Origin: Rhypophila decipiens
Lineage: Eukaryota; Ascomycota; Sordariomycetes; Sordariales; Naviculisporaceae
NCBI GenBank assembly: GCA_033297075.1
Contig: MU858162.1
Span: forward strand, 1 to 64,000
Reading direction: 5' to 3'
Length of the DNA stretch: 64,000 nucleotides
Each line of letters starts with the position of its first letter. The first letter of the stretch is position 1. A model generated the notes under the pieces. It was given only the letters and a program-made list of their open reading frames with translations, did not search any database and was not told the DNA's origin. Both the position numbers and the translations under genes were made by a program. This document shows positions 10,879 to 23,056 of the stretch, in pieces.

Positions 10879-13024
10879 GTTGGCGACGACTTGGCGGGCC
10901 TTGCCTGATGTGATGGAGAGGAATAGAGATGGAGGTTCCCCCGTATACCTATCAGTTTTCTCACTTGGTCGGTGCCAGGTAATCGGCACTAACAGGGGCC
11001 ACGCCAAGAAGTTGCACTACCAAGTGAAGTTGGATGGCAAGAGATGGATGGAACCGGCGATCGGATGTTTTGCGGAACAATGGATCGCAAATATATATCT
11101 TTCCTCGCTGGCACGATTTCCCCGCCTTCATCCTATCCCGAATCTCAGCTGAAACCCGATCGGGGGGTTTCGATCAACAAGGAGACCTGCCTACCGGTCT
11201 TGGAACCCTCGGCCGACAAAACATTCATGGCTCTGGAGTCTTGACGGGTCGCGCCCTGGGTCGGTAGATGTAGGGAGCTGTAAAAAGAAAAACAAGGAAA
11301 GGAAAGAAAAGAAAAGCGGGGGAAAACAGGCACGGGCCCCCCGACAAAGACGTTAGTAGCGCCGATCCCATATCCCCTTCTCACTGGGACTGGGGGAAGG
11401 ATCAAGATGAGTAGTTAAGACTGGACTGTCCGCGGATACGGAGTACCTACCGGTAGTTGTTGGTGGAAAGAAGGAGAGGTGGCTCGGGCCCGCTGACTAG
11501 GCGATAAGCGGCAGCGGGACGCCAGGACCAGCTCCCGTCCCGCCCGACGTCTGGACAGCCGCAGGAGTGGTGCCGGCAGGCAGAGAATAGTCAAGCAGTC
11601 GATTGGCGCAGAGAGGCACGCCAGTGACGCCACAGACGGCCCAGATCCCCCTAACCATGATTTCCTGGGGAATTTCATATGGCGGGACGAACGGGAGATG
11701 AGTTCCTGTCGGCGTTGGGGGACCAGCAAACAATGCGACCCTCTCTGCGGCTGGTCAGGTTGATTCAGCTCTCGGGACAAGAGGCCCAGTCTTTTGTTTT
11801 GTTTTCTTTTTCTTTTCCCCCTCTCTTTGTCATTAATATCAAAAGTTTCCCAACGATACTTAACTATTCGAAATCGAAAACACCACCATATATAAAGAAG
11901 AGCAAAGTCTGGTCGATGCGATGGCTGTTTTGACGCTTGAATCGGTTTCTAACTTGTCTTGTTGAAATGCGGGGCTGCACACTCTCGCCCATGTTCAGAA
12001 CACCGGTAAATGCCATGCCAAACTGACAACCTTCATTTCCTTAGGTTTAGATCGTGCGGACCACTCTAATACTACGGATATATATGTCAAGCCAGTGACC
12101 CCAACGGTAGTAGCGTAGTATGTGTAAAGCCAACGAGACACGGGATACCCGCCCTAAATTCTGTTGTTCCTGGTGCTTCCTCTTCAAGCCCGCCAAGAGG
12201 GTCTGGTGCGGTCCTTGGCGATACCGGTCGATACCGGTGAGATTTAGCTGCAGGTCATCAACGGGAGAAGGTTCCACCTTTATAAGGCTCTGGTGTCTGG
12301 AGAGTGGACACCCCTCGTCGCGCGCTTGGGCCGTCCACCCTTTCAACCCGCACGGGCCCTTCCACCCAGCCACTCGCTCGCAAGGGTTAGGGTCAGCGCG
12401 GAGGCCCTGTGGCAGCGAGCTGGCAATGCCCGAGTTGCCCTTGAGTCCATCCAAAAAAAACACGAGTTAAATTCCTAGATGGGAATTGCAGACGCCGCAA
12501 CACCGCGTATGATAGACCGATTATCTGCAGGTGAACTCCTTGATGGCAGGTGAGTGATTGGCGGAAAGACTTGATTTACGTAATTTACTGCAGTTCAATG
12601 CAACAGGACCACTCGCACCTGCGACGAGAGGGCTTCCCTTTTCGGACGTGCAAAATGGGACACATTTCGGGCTGCGGAATACGAATAAGTAGTGTACTTA
12701 TACGAATACTGCTGCACGATAACTCCAACATAAACCGAACACGACTTGCAAGACGGATCCAAAGTTCGGCTCGCTAGTTTTTCACTCAATCTGCAGGTTT
12801 TTGTTTTTTTGGTTACATGATAAAAACTATTGAAAGATCGAATCGATCGGGTCGAGGATCCCCATCCGACTGCACACTCGGCCGTCCGCGTCAGGTGTGA
12901 AACAGAACAGTGTGTTACATAGTTATAAGATTTCATTAGAAATTAAATCCCTATTGTCTGCAAGAACAAGACGAGAACAAAGTGAAGAAAGAAGAAAGAA
13001 AAAGGCCACAACATGTCAGGGTGC
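10879..13024. other. 2.1 kb gene-free region
   Basis: No open frame here has a domain, a signal peptide or good splice signals. A short TTAGGG-like pair (GGGTTAGGGT) lies near 12383-12392. A doubled CGATACCGGT motif lies near 12218-12240. The first few hundred bases should contain the promoter of the receptor gene that starts at 10878. Confidence 0.4.
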
Positions 13025-14411
13025 CTAAATGTAAATGTAGCACAATTGGCCACCGACTGTGTTCATGACATTCTTGATCTTGACTGAAGAGGCCAAGTGT
13101 CCAACATCAAGCAGATCCTCTACAGTAGTAGCGGCGCTCGGGGGCTGGTTGAGGAAGGTGTTGGTGCCATTAACGCCCTGGCGGTTTTGGAAGTCGAGGT
13201 TCTGCCAGATCCAGTAGACGCGGTCGATCTGGGCGTGGTGCAGCCAGAAGGCAGGGTCGTTGGAGGCGATGAACGGGTCGGCACCAGGGTCGCCGCCGAT
13301 GGTGAAGTGGCCGCCGCCGTGGACGCCCATGGGGTTGGTCGTGCCGCGCGGGTCGCCGCTCAACTCGGTGTTGAACTCAAAGATGTTGCTGGACCCGAGG
13401 ATAAGCTCGGTCGTGTTGCGGAAGGTAGTCCACTGCTGGGCGACCCAGGGGTTCAAGTCCCGCTTCAGGCAGCGCGGGTTATCGAGATGGCCGTTGGGGT
13501 TGAAGGTGACGTTGGGCGATCCGTACTCCGGGAGCACAACTGGGCCGAGATGGAGCGTCAGGTTGGAGAAAGGGCCTTGATTGACACAGCCACCGCCGGT
13601 GCCGGGGGGGAAGCTAATGGTCAATCCGGTGGGAAGGCCGAGGACGAGACCGGCGTGCGAGATGGCGGCGCCGTCACTGCCAAGCGATGTATCAGATCCG
13701 TCAAAGACGGGAGAGTCACGGGGGGAGTTGACATCATAGCCCCATTCCCAATACGGGAGGTTGCCTAGTGGCCGTCAGCCAGCCGCCCCTGCAAGAAGGG
13801 TCCGAGTTCATGTTCTTACCGTTGTAGCCGCATTTCTGCAACTCTTTCTCGTAGACATGGATAAAGTAACGGTGCCATGTCAGAAAGTTTCCCTGCGCAT
13901 CCTCGTATCAGCAACTTAACTCGAGGTGCTAGCAGGCAGGCAGGATACCGAGCCGAATGGAAAGGGAAAGAAGGCACTCACAGTCATGTGAATGAAATTG
14001 GTGCTTGTCATATGGACGTAGGTGAAATCGTCAAAAAGGGAGTGCGCGCCGGGGGCAACTCCGGGCGCGAGGGCCGACGTCTTGGTCGTCAGGCAGTTGG
14101 TGGCAGCGATGAAGTTTTTGCGCTGGGCAACCGAAAGAGTACGCCTGGCTCTGGGTTAGTGCGCGCCAGTCACGGTCTTGCCTCTCGCCTCAGGGGGGGA
14201 GTGGGCATAGTAATTACCATTCCTGGCGGACCTTGACGTTGCCGATATTGCAAGTCCCCTGGGTGTTGGTGAGGGCGCTTAGGACAGCTACCGAGTTGAG
14301 GCCGGCGAGGGCGATGCCCGAGTCCACGGCCCATTGGCCAAAGTTGGGAACGGTGAAGCCTGATACCGCGGAGGCCCCCGCCAAAGCGAGGTAGAGCGGT
14401 TTGCCAAACAT
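13025..14411 (-). CDS. Secreted tyrosinase
   Basis: Four exons: 14411-14218, 14144-13982, 13892-13820 and 13764-13025, giving 389 residues. All introns are 55-89 bases with GT..AG ends. The first 18-20 residues form a signal peptide (MFGKPLYLALAGASAVSGF). The copper-A site has histidines near 109, 117 and 126, the last in the TWHRYF motif. The copper-B site shows HGGGHF and later DPAFWLHHAQID. Tyrosinases oxidise phenols to quinones, using a type 3 dicopper centre. At about 390 residues it belongs to the short secreted class without a large C-terminal lid domain. Possible roles include pigment, lignin-phenol or defence chemistry. Tyrosinases also occur in some RiPP clusters, but the UstYa-like gene here is 40 kb away. 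Confidence 0.9.
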
Positions 14412-15256
14412 ATTCAACCTGTCGACGAATGGGCCGAAATAAAGAATGGACAATGGTTGGTGAGGTCGGTGTTGGGAACTTTGGAAGCGAGAAAGAAGCG
14501 ATTATATACAGAGATCAGAACCACGGATCACTGTTGACCGGCGGCGACCATCGCCACACGCCCACACCAGTGTGGGCATCATGAACCTGGTTATCGCCCT
14601 GCCGTCCACCCCGCTAAGCTGGCCAATAATCTCGCTTACCAAGTCCTGCAGCAGCTTAGCAATGTGCAAGTGAAATTGCCGTCGCGAGTCCTCAATTCGT
14701 CACCAAGGTGAAAGCTGGTCGGAGGTCTGCTGAGAGACTTGGTGGAGAAGGCATTGCATCAAACTGACCACTGTGCCCTTTTGAGCCTAGGAAACCACGA
14801 CATGAAAACGAATTGAACGGGAACAACGATTGCTAGCGCAATAATATCGGCAAATGTTGATGCACGGGAGAGGATTCCGTCAAGTATCGAAATGGGACCC
14901 CGAGACTAAACGGCAAACCCCAAAGAAAAGGAACTATTTGCTGCAGCACGGGTCGTTGGCGTTGCCCTAGGCCCTAGATACTAGTAGTGGGGCACGAGTC
15001 ATTAAGACTATAGCTTGACACCATCCTTGCAATAACGTGAAAACCACCTGATGAAGTGCGTCTCTGCCTCTTCCTTGCAGCTATGTGAGCTGGAATTCGG
15101 GCAGCAGCGCGTGGCTAGTTGCCAGGCAGGACGCCGATTGGTAAGAGGTGTCGGCGACGACTGCGGGGATGGGACAAGGGTCTTGTTCGGTAATTGGCCA
15201 TGTACTCCGTAACAGCTGGGCATTTAAGACCCCGAGATAGCAGTAGCAGCTCAACG
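14412..15256. other. Tyrosinase upstream region
   Basis: Apart from the TATA box, nothing is recognisable. The stretch ends at the first copy of the direct repeat that flanks the NLR. Confidence 0.35.
14501..14510 (-). promoter_or_regulatory. TATA box of the tyrosinase gene
   Basis: TGTATATAAT on the minus strand lies about 90 bases before the tyrosinase start codon, a normal distance for a fungal core promoter. Confidence 0.5.
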
Positions 15257-15362
15257 CCCTCACGTGAGAGAAAAGCGCCACAATTGGAAGACCACCAGAC
15301 TCTTCAGACAATTTTCTGTTTTCTCATTCTACAATCGCCAAAAGTGGCTGCTCTCATTTACT
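15257..15362. repeat. Direct repeat copy A flanking the NLR gene
   Basis: The sequence starts CCCTCACGTGAG, continues GAGAAAAGCGCCACAA and runs through ATTTTCTGTTTTCTCATTCT to CTGCTCTCATTTACT. A second copy in the same orientation lies at 19134-19261. The two copies are strongly similar throughout, apart from an insertion near the start and small indels. The NLR gene (15621-18985) sits between them. Confidence 0.7.
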
Positions 15363-15620
15363 GGCTATTCCAGATGGGTAATTGTAGGGGCACCCCTACT
15401 TTTTGGTAAAAACCACATATATACCGCCCTGCTAGCTGTAATAGGCGGGGATATGAGGCTTAAGGCGGTTGCGAGGGATTTAAAATTTTAAGGTTAGTTA
15501 ATGGGTTCGACTTAAGTGAAAGGTGACAAGGAATAATAGTGGGGAGGATTCTCTAGATAGTCATTATCTACAAATATTAGGTTCCTTGAAAGCAAAATAC
15601 AAAATACACCACATTAAACA

Positions 15621-18600
15621 TTACTGTTCCAATTTCTCGCCGCGCAACCACCTCTCATATGCCAGGGAGGAGTCTTTTCCGAGCAAAGAAGAGCCTGCTG
15701 AGGACCGTCTCATAATCTTTGTTACCCGATTAGTAAAAGATGATGAGCCTGTCACCCCATAGCTCTCGAGAAGCTTGAGAACCGCCAAGCGGTACCTTAA
15801 CCTGGACGCTGTTGCGGGCTTGCTGATGGAGGCTGTTGTAGAAGTCCTGGTCACAAGTTGATCACCTGCCTCCGACCCGTCTTTCACCATGTCAATCTCT
15901 TTGTCATAGTAGCACTGAAAAGCATTGACAGGCCCCTTTTTTCCTTGTCCTGTTGTTGTGCCTCGTTCAAGCTCTGCGTACAATCTTCCCAATTCTTTGC
16001 GGATCCGTGCGCGAGTGGTAGGAGGTATATCAGGAACGGCGCCCGGAGAAGTTGTGGACGCGAGTTTGATGTCTGGGGTACCCACAATGTCTACCAGCGC
16101 TTCGTAGCGGCCGGCTTTCAATGCATCGTCGTTTTCGGTTCTCAATTTATAACAATCCGACATGACCTTGAGAAGCGCGTGGAAGAGAGCTTTCTCGTTC
16201 TGGTTCATGGCCTTAACTGCTATCTTGTATTCCCTGCTCGAGATGGCATGTCCTGTTCCAAGAGCCAAGGAAAAAAGAACAGAGTATTCTGGATCAACCA
16301 AGTCGTCTTTGGAGCGACCATTGTCCCGAGGTAGCAAAGGAAGGTAGCTGGCTGGATCAGACGTAACCTTTGCCACCACATACGCCGCTGCTCCCATCCT
16401 TGCAGCAAGCGACAAGAAACCTGTCTTGGTACCACCACTCAATGCCGTTTCGCCCATCCAGAGCGGCCTAAAAAGTCCTACTTCTCTGCCGTTGATTACG
16501 GAGCGGAGTCTTGTTTCCAGGCTGTCGACTACCTCGATAATTTGCGGGTAGTTGGCGGGATTGTTCCGGAGCCGGCAGACGTGGTAGAAACATTGGCCAA
16601 GATACCGCCAGCTGTCGATGTAAATCTCGGCGGGTTCAAGGGCGGTGCCCAGACTTGTTCCAAAATTTGTTCCCGTGTGCCAGCAGGACGTCTGTGTGAT
16701 TTCCGATACTCGCCATTTGAGAAGATTGAGATGCGGATCAAAGTCGGCGGGTGTGTCGCATACGATTTCTGGTAGCAACATGCTTTGGATCCAGTCTTTC
16801 GCAGTTCGATGCAGGTAGTCGATTTCATCGTGCCTCTTTATGGTCAAAAGGCCCCTTGTACGGCTGTCAAGCCTGCGTGTAAGGTTCGAGATGATGTAGC
16901 TCTCATGGGGTTGCTCTTCCGGTCGGACCGTCCAAGGTCCCTCGTCGGCAATCCACATGCTCCGCGGGCTCATTTTTGGCTTGTCAACCGACGCGTAGTC
17001 CCTGATCTTGCGACCTTTGTTGTAAACCTCCTCGGAGACGGTTCGGATTTGGGGAGTATTCAGATATGTGTGAAAGAGAAGAACTAGCTTTGCACCATGT
17101 CTTTTTCGCTCCGGTTTGATCCTTTGCCAGAGCCGGGTGTAAAGGTCCATGAGGTCACTCGGAATGTCTTCAAGAAGCGCCTGTAATTCGGGCAGATGAT
17201 CGCCGTCAGAGAGACCGGTGAGAAGCGTCCTAGTCACCACATCCACCCAGAGAAAAACTCCCTCGGCCTTCTCCACGATCGTGGTGATCAATTCATTGGC
17301 TCGGGCAGGGTTTTCATCCCTGAGCTCCCTGAATCCTTCGTTTTCATGCAGTTTTCCATGCACAAATGCTTCCACGTCTTTTGCAGTGATATCCTCCATC
17401 CGAAGCTGTGATCGGTTCTTGAAGGCATCCTTGAACGCTGTCCAAGGCCGACTGCTGACACATATCTTGGTGTTTGGGAGATCGTTTAGCTGCTGGATGA
17501 GCTGGATGAGATAGTCGTGACTATCATTCACTTCATTGAACTCATCGAGACCATCAACAAAGATAACGAGCGAGTATTTGCCGCAGGCGAATGTGCGCTT
17601 GGGAAGGGAGGAGAGACTGGCCAGCAGCTCCTCGCACGTCCATGCTGGCAACGACATGCCCCCAAAAAGCCTGAGCATTGCCCATCTGTCCGGAAATACT
17701 TCGGGTGCTAGTGATGGGTTCTTGGAAATGATTTGATGTAGCAGGGTCCTGAGAAGTCCCTCCAACGACTTTTGCAACTGAGAACCGGCATTCCATGAGT
17801 AGAAAGTGGCGCTGAGGATGGGGTGCTGCGGGGACCATTTCTGTAGATGGGAATCTGTCTCTCGGTGCCCAGCGATGAATTTCATCATAGTTGACTTTCC
17901 AGATCCAGGTTTGCCTGTTATCCAGTATAGCGTGTCAGAGCTACTTTGCAACCACCTCCTGTAGTCAGCCCACAATAGCGTCGTAGGACTGTGCGGATCC
18001 GGCGGTGGCGTGTCAAAAATCCATTTGAAGGTATGGTTGTAAGTCTCATGGATGTCGACCTCACGTGTATGAAGAGTGGCATCATCCAAGCTGGCTAGAA
18101 TGGCCTTCTGGCAGTCTGAATCGTTCATAACGACCCAAACCGCACCTCGAATTTTGCCCGTATGAACTGGATGCCGGGAGGTGCTCGCAGTGTCGTGGTC
18201 CGACTGTAGACTGAAGACTGACTTTATAACTTGGGCATGTTCAGCTTTCTCGTGATTGCCACTTCCGAGTTCATTGAACAACGCGGGTGTCCTTCGTGCT
18301 TCCAGCTGTTTTCCGAGTGTTGAAGTCTCATTCGACATGGAGTCCTCCCTAGTCAAGTGGTACGTAACTTAACATCAGCGACTGCCAGATGAGAACATCA
18401 TCGTCCAGCAACTGTGCTGCGGTCATCCACTTACCATAGCCTAGCGATCATTACCCCCATAAGGTCATTCTTGATATCCTTGATGCGGTTTTCAAGCTCG
18501 TCCAATCTTCCCTCCGACGTCCTTGATTTAACCTTGCGCTTGAGGACTTTCACTGCGGCACCCCTGAAGCTCTGAAGTTTCGATGCTTTGTGACCCATGT

Positions 18601-18985
18601 CGCCATAATTACCATCTTGATCTGGCAAGCCCCAAGTCGCCGGCTTGTCTGCGCTGAAATCAACCTCTCGAACACCAGTTCCTTCGATATCGTGGACAAG
18701 ATCCGAGACACTGTGGCAGAGTGCGCGTGCCCGATTGGACAGCTCGAGTATAGCATGATCATTGGCAGAAAGGGCACCTCCAATCTCAGTCAACTGAGAC
18801 GTCTTTTCGATTATCGCATCGGATAGATGCCGAAGCTCGTTCGATATTCGCGTCAGACCCACGATCCGTTTTTCTTGGCCTGAAAGGCCGCGGTACAGAG
18901 CCATTGACTTGCTCAATAGCCGGCCGCTGTAGTCGACAAATTGCACTACGGCGGCGGCGATGGCGAGGGCTGATAGAGGATCCAT
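15621..18985 (-). CDS. NACHT-type NLR (STAND) protein
   Basis: Exons 18985-18435 and 18348-15621 are joined by an 86-base intron (GTAAGT..CTAG), giving 1092 residues. Residues 1-184 form the fungal STAND N-terminal domain (MDPLSALAIAAAVVQFVDYS) with a coiled-coil stretch. The NACHT core begins near residue 325 with Walker A GKPGSGKST. Walker B is LVIFVDGLDE and the sensor motif VSSRPW, followed by a winged-helix region (LMDLYTRLWQRI). The C-terminal half shows no WD40, ankyrin or TPR repeats that I can see. It ends in a basic tail YERWLRGEKLEQ. Proteins of this type oligomerise after ligand sensing, and in fungi can trigger heterokaryon incompatibility or immune-like death. Non-repeat C-termini are common in a large fungal subgroup. 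The gene is intact, unlike the copy at 1.3-3.2 kb. Confidence 0.9.
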
Positions 18986-19133
18986 GGTCTTATGGGAGTG
19001 TCGCTCTGGGTTGAGCTCAGCTGGTCAATATCCCGCCATGATAAGGATGAGCCATATTATCGCTTTATCAGCGAATGATGGCAGCAAATCAGGCGGGCAG
19101 TCACATCATTGGTCTTCGGAGTTGTGAAACGTA

Positions 19134-19261
19134 CCCTCACGTGAGTATGGTGCTACGTGAGAGAAAAGCGCCACAACTGCAACACCACGAGACTCCCGTC
19201 TTCAAACAATTTTCTGTTTCCTCATTCTACAATCGCCACATTTGGCTGCTCTCATTTACTA
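19134..19261. repeat. Direct repeat copy B flanking the NLR gene
   Basis: Same orientation and order of motifs as copy A at 15257-15362, including GAGAAAAGCGCCACAA and CTCATTCTACAATCGCCA. It lies just upstream of the NLR start, so copies bracket the gene. Pairs of this kind can arise from transposition, recombination between elements, or duplication of a promoter segment. Confidence 0.7.
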
Positions 19262-19595
19262 GTGACACACGTGATATGCTGCCTATCAAGTAAAGGACAA
19301 TGTAAAACTAATGGTGATGTTGACTTGGATTATCATGATTTCCGATGTTCAGTTACTATCTATCTATGCCCATGCCTGTCGAGAATCCCATCATATAGCC
19401 ATGCTTCCAGGCTAATATTACTATTAATATCCATGGAACCTTCTGCTAGATGCAATAACAGCCCAACTACCGTTCGATGCGGGGTGCAGCATCATACACG
19501 TGTGTACATTTATAGGATCTCTAAATTCCCCGAAGAACTAATTATCCACCAATTATCCTGCCTGTAAGCAAGACTATCTGCTCAGAATCTCAATC

Positions 19596-19602
19596 TATAT
19601 AA
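19596..19602 (+). promoter_or_regulatory. TATA box of the GH28 gene
   Basis: TATATAA lies 108 bases before the start codon at 19710. The stretch between 19262 and this site shows no other feature. Confidence 0.5.
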
Positions 19603-19709
19603 GAACAACAACCGGGACTCTTCTGCTACCGACTCGGCGACTTCTGAATAGCTCACTGGAGACCGGGGCTACCAAGAGTACAAACACACCATTGCCAGCT
19701 CCCGCAAAT

Positions 19710-21077
19710 ATGAAGCACAGTATGATGCCCCTTGCAGCTTTTCTCGGGTTCTACCTGGGGTTAGCCTCTGCTGAACTTGTCCAATCCGGGTCCATATGTA
19801 CTGTCACTCCCCTTGGGGGATCAAGCGATGACACGCCTCAGATCAAAAAGGCCTTCTCACAGTGCTCCAAGGACAGCCAGATCATCTTCCAAGAAGGGAC
19901 CTACAACATTCGCCAAGTAATGGAATTCACGAACCTGAAAAACGTCTCGATCGACATCTACGGGAAATGGGTCTGGTCAGCGGATAACCTTCAATACTGG
20001 ATTAGCAACACATTACCAGTGACGTATGCCGGTCTCCACACAGGATGGAAGCTAGGCGGGACGGATATCGCGTTGAGAGGTCATGGAAAGGCTTTGTTTG
20101 ACGGCAACGGCCAGGCCTGGATTGATGAGAACCGAGGTGGGAGCAATCGGAAGGGCAGGCCGATCAACTTGACGATATGGAGGGCGACGAATGTCTTTGT
20201 CGATGGCATCACCTGGCGCCAGTCCCAGTTCTGGCATACCTTTGTGGCGTACAGCAAGAATGTCACCATGACGAATCTGGATATGCGTAAGGGGCGCTCT
20301 CCTTGTCACTCTTTTCCCTCGAGAGTCACGAGACTGGCCAAAGATTGATGAATGATTAACCTGGACTCCTAGGAACCCGAAGCAATTCCCAATGGTCAGC
20401 CGTCAACACCGACGGCATCGACACCTGGAACTCGGAAGACGTGACCATTCGCAACTGGACAGTCGAATGCTACGACGTATGTCGCCTCAGTCCCCGTCCT
20501 TAGAACCGGGTTGCCCTAACAATATTCTTAGGACTGCATCTCCATAAAAGGCAACTCGAAAAACATCATAGCCCAAAACATAACTTGCTACGAGTCCGGG
20601 TGCGCCGTAATCGGCTCCATCGCAAACGGCGCAACCGAAACAGTCGACAACGTCCTCTTCCAAGACTTCAAATGCAACCACTCGTCCAACGCGGCATGGA
20701 TAAAGACGTACCCCGGTCAAGGCCACGTCCGAAACGTCACGTTTCGCAATTTCGAGTTTAGCGATGTCGACCAGCCAATCTATGTAACAAGCTGTATCTA
20801 CTCTAACCAGAATTGCGATAGTTCACGGTTGCCCATCGAGGATATCACCTGGGAGAATGTCAAGGGCACGAGTCGGTGGAATGTCGCGGCTGGGATGCAT
20901 TGCAGCTCTGCGGCGCCCTGCAAGGGGTTCAAGTTTAAGGATGTGGATATTCGGCCCAAGGCTGGTGGGACAGCAAAGGTCTTGTGTTCGAATATCAAGG
21001 GCCAGGCCGATATGGGGCTTGCTTGTACGGGGACATGTCCGGCGGGTTGGCCGCAGCAGTTGAAGGGCAATCGCTGA
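19710..21077 (+). CDS. Secreted GH28 pectin-degrading enzyme (rhamnogalacturonase-like)
   Basis: Exons 19710-20286, 20373-20476 and 20532-21077 give 408 residues. A signal peptide (MKHSMMPLAAFLGFYLGLASA) is followed by the right-handed beta-helix of family 28 glycoside hydrolases. The catalytic motif NTDGID lies at residues 204-209, and the second acidic pair is Asp227-Asp228 in YDDCISIKG. Polygalacturonases have a GHG histidine motif next. Here that site reads SGC followed by AVIGS (residues 248-255), and the RIK motif is reduced to WIK. Loss of the histidine is typical of rhamnogalacturonan-directed members rather than classical polygalacturonases, so activity on rhamnogalacturonan is the better inference. 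The substrate and the endo/exo mode cannot be fixed from sequence. Start 19710 was chosen because no ATG precedes it in frame and it begins the signal peptide. Confidence 0.85.
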
Positions 21078-21301
21078 TAGGACCTGCATCAATGGCACTC
21101 TGAGATAGAGGGTATTCTTTTGGGGGTGCATCGCCGTTCAATGTAAACAAAGCCGGGCGAGCCCCTGAGGGCTTGGCATTGTTGACTTGGCAATCGAGCG
21201 ATGAGGTGAAAGGGGCAGCACCGTGACATGAGTAACAAACAAAGGAATTGCCTGCAATATAATTGTCGACTACACTTAATATACTCGTATCCCAGGCAGC
21301 C

Positions 21302-23056
21302 TTATCGCAACAAGAACCTTTCCGCCTCCAGTCTCCTCCCTAGGTTCGACTCAAAGCCATCGGCCATCTCCTCATCAAACGCCTCCCCGTTCATAAGACC
21401 ATGAACATAGGCTTCGCCGACAACAGCATGGCCTCCCCCCTCCTCATCCTTTCGCAGAACGATGGGCACATGCATCCCCTCCAGCACCACCACCTTGTCC
21501 CCAACCTTTGTTTGTGCCGGTCCCAGGGCCATGAACCCTTTCTCCGTCACAAAGAACCTTCTTCTCTCAATAGCCTCAATCCTTGCAATTTGAACCTTGA
21601 TATCGGGTACATTGTCGCCCTCAATCCTCCCCATCGTCACGGTATGGAAAAAGGCCTCGGGTATCGGTTCCGTGGTGAGATAGCACGGCCCTGCTTCGGC
21701 GTTCGACTCGAACGTCCAAGCGCATGTAAGTGCAAGAGCCTTCCAGCTTTCCTTGAGTTCTTCCCAGTCGCGGCCATAGGTGTGTTCCTCGCCCACAGCA
21801 GTGACGTAATCCACGTACACGCCCCTGGCAACAAGAGTATTGTCATCTGGTGAGTCCATGTACGAGACTGAACTGAAGGGCTGGAACGCAAAATGGATGT
21901 GACCCCACTGATCGGGGTTCTGTATCGGACCATTAGTGCGCTTCACCCTCCAATCAGGCGCCCAAGACGGCAGCCCATTGTCGCGGTCCGGGTTCTGGCA
22001 CGCGCAGAGGACATCGAGGCTGTTGGTCTTTTTGACGATATGTCGGACGACATCCTTGTACACTTGTTCCACTGGACGCGAATAGTCAATCACCACGTGC
22101 TCTCCTGACGGTAGCTCCGGCTGTCCGATAAAGTGCTCCTTCACCACACCGAGCAGGGAATACACTTTATCCCTCGGGTCCGTCGCATCGGTCGGTCTTC
22201 TCACGCACAACGCCTCCAGAAGCGTCGGCGCACCTCCCAGGCCTAGCGCCTTTCTTTGCGCTCTCGCCAGCGCCGCGTTATAGAAGTGATGGTACACCCC
22301 GACAACCCTGGTCTCGTTACCCGGCGGCTCCAACATTCCAAGGAAATCCTCAAGAGCATCTATCGCAAACACAACTGTCTCGGCGTCATCCCAGCTCACC
22401 GAATCTTTGCCCACATACATGGTGGCCTCCCGCGCGAGCACCATTTCCTGGTAGATCCACGCCCGTGTCCAATATGGCCTCTGCAGCAGCAGCGCGAGCT
22501 CCAGCCAGGCCCGCTCCTGCGCATCCGAGCAAGCAATGCACACGTCAGCCAGCCAGGCCTTGAGCAACCCCTCGCCGTTCGACTCGTCGGCGCTGCATGC
22601 ACGCACTTTTGCAGCAAAAACCCGGAGGAATTCAAGGCCCCTGTGGCTGTTTGCAGTGGCATCACCAAGCCAGACGGCCACGGAGGAGGCGCCCTCGTAG
22701 ATGAAGCGCATTTGGGCCACCTGGGCGTTGCGCTCAGGTATGTCTTGTTGGTTGATGCAGATGGCGTCGACCCAGAGAACGCGTTTGGTGGACCGGCGTC
22801 TGAGGGCGCGCAGGGCGGCGTGCAGGTTTTGGGTCACGGGAAAGGGCTGCTTGTTGAGCTCGATGAGCTTAGGGTTCACAGCAGAGCCCCAGACGTAGGA
22901 GAGGGCCTCATATTGGGGACCCGGAGAAGAAGAAATGCTGGCGATGGAGAGTTCACATTTTATAGTGCTGTTTGAGAAGAGGGAGGGGAGGACGGTGAGG
23001 AGGCGAATTTCGCGCTCGGAGGGGGCGAGAGCGGTGTAGCCTGTGAATGGGGGCAT
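21302..23056 (-). CDS. HET-domain (heterokaryon incompatibility) protein
   Basis: Single exon, 584 residues. The HET domain spans about residues 45-190, with its three hallmark blocks: YEALSYVWGS, then LWVDAICINQQD, then SVAVWLGD. A further conserved block RPTDATDPRDKVYSLLG follows near residue 275. The remainder has no known repeat domain. HET proteins act as death effectors or amplifiers in vegetative incompatibility and often pair with NLRs in the same genome region. Here an intact NLR lies 2.3 kb beyond the neighbouring GH28 gene, so functional pairing is possible but unproven. Confidence 0.9.
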   Translation of the reverse strand: MPPFTGYTALAPSEREIRLLTVLPSLFSNSTIKCELSIASISSSPGPQYEALSYVWGSAVNPKLIELNKQPFPVTQNLHAALRALRRRSTKRVLWVDAICINQQDIPERNAQVAQMRFIYEGASSVAVWLGDATANSHRGLEFLRVFAAKVRACSADESNGEGLLKAWLADVCIACSDAQERAWLELALLLQRPYWTRAWIYQEMVLAREATMYVGKDSVSWDDAETVVFAIDALEDFLGMLEPPGNETRVVGVYHHFYNAALARAQRKALGLGGAPTLLEALCVRRPTDATDPRDKVYSLLGVVKEHFIGQPELPSGEHVVIDYSRPVEQVYKDVVRHIVKKTNSLDVLCACQNPDRDNGLPSWAPDWRVKRTNGPIQNPDQWGHIHFAFQPFSSVSYMDSPDDNTLVARGVYVDYVTAVGEEHTYGRDWEELKESWKALALTCAWTFESNAEAGPCYLTTEPIPEAFFHTVTMGRIEGDNVPDIKVQIARIEAIERRRFFVTEKGFMALGPAQTKVGDKVVVLEGMHVPIVLRKDEEGGGHAVVGEAYVHGLMNGEAFDEEMADGFESNLGRRLEAERFLLR

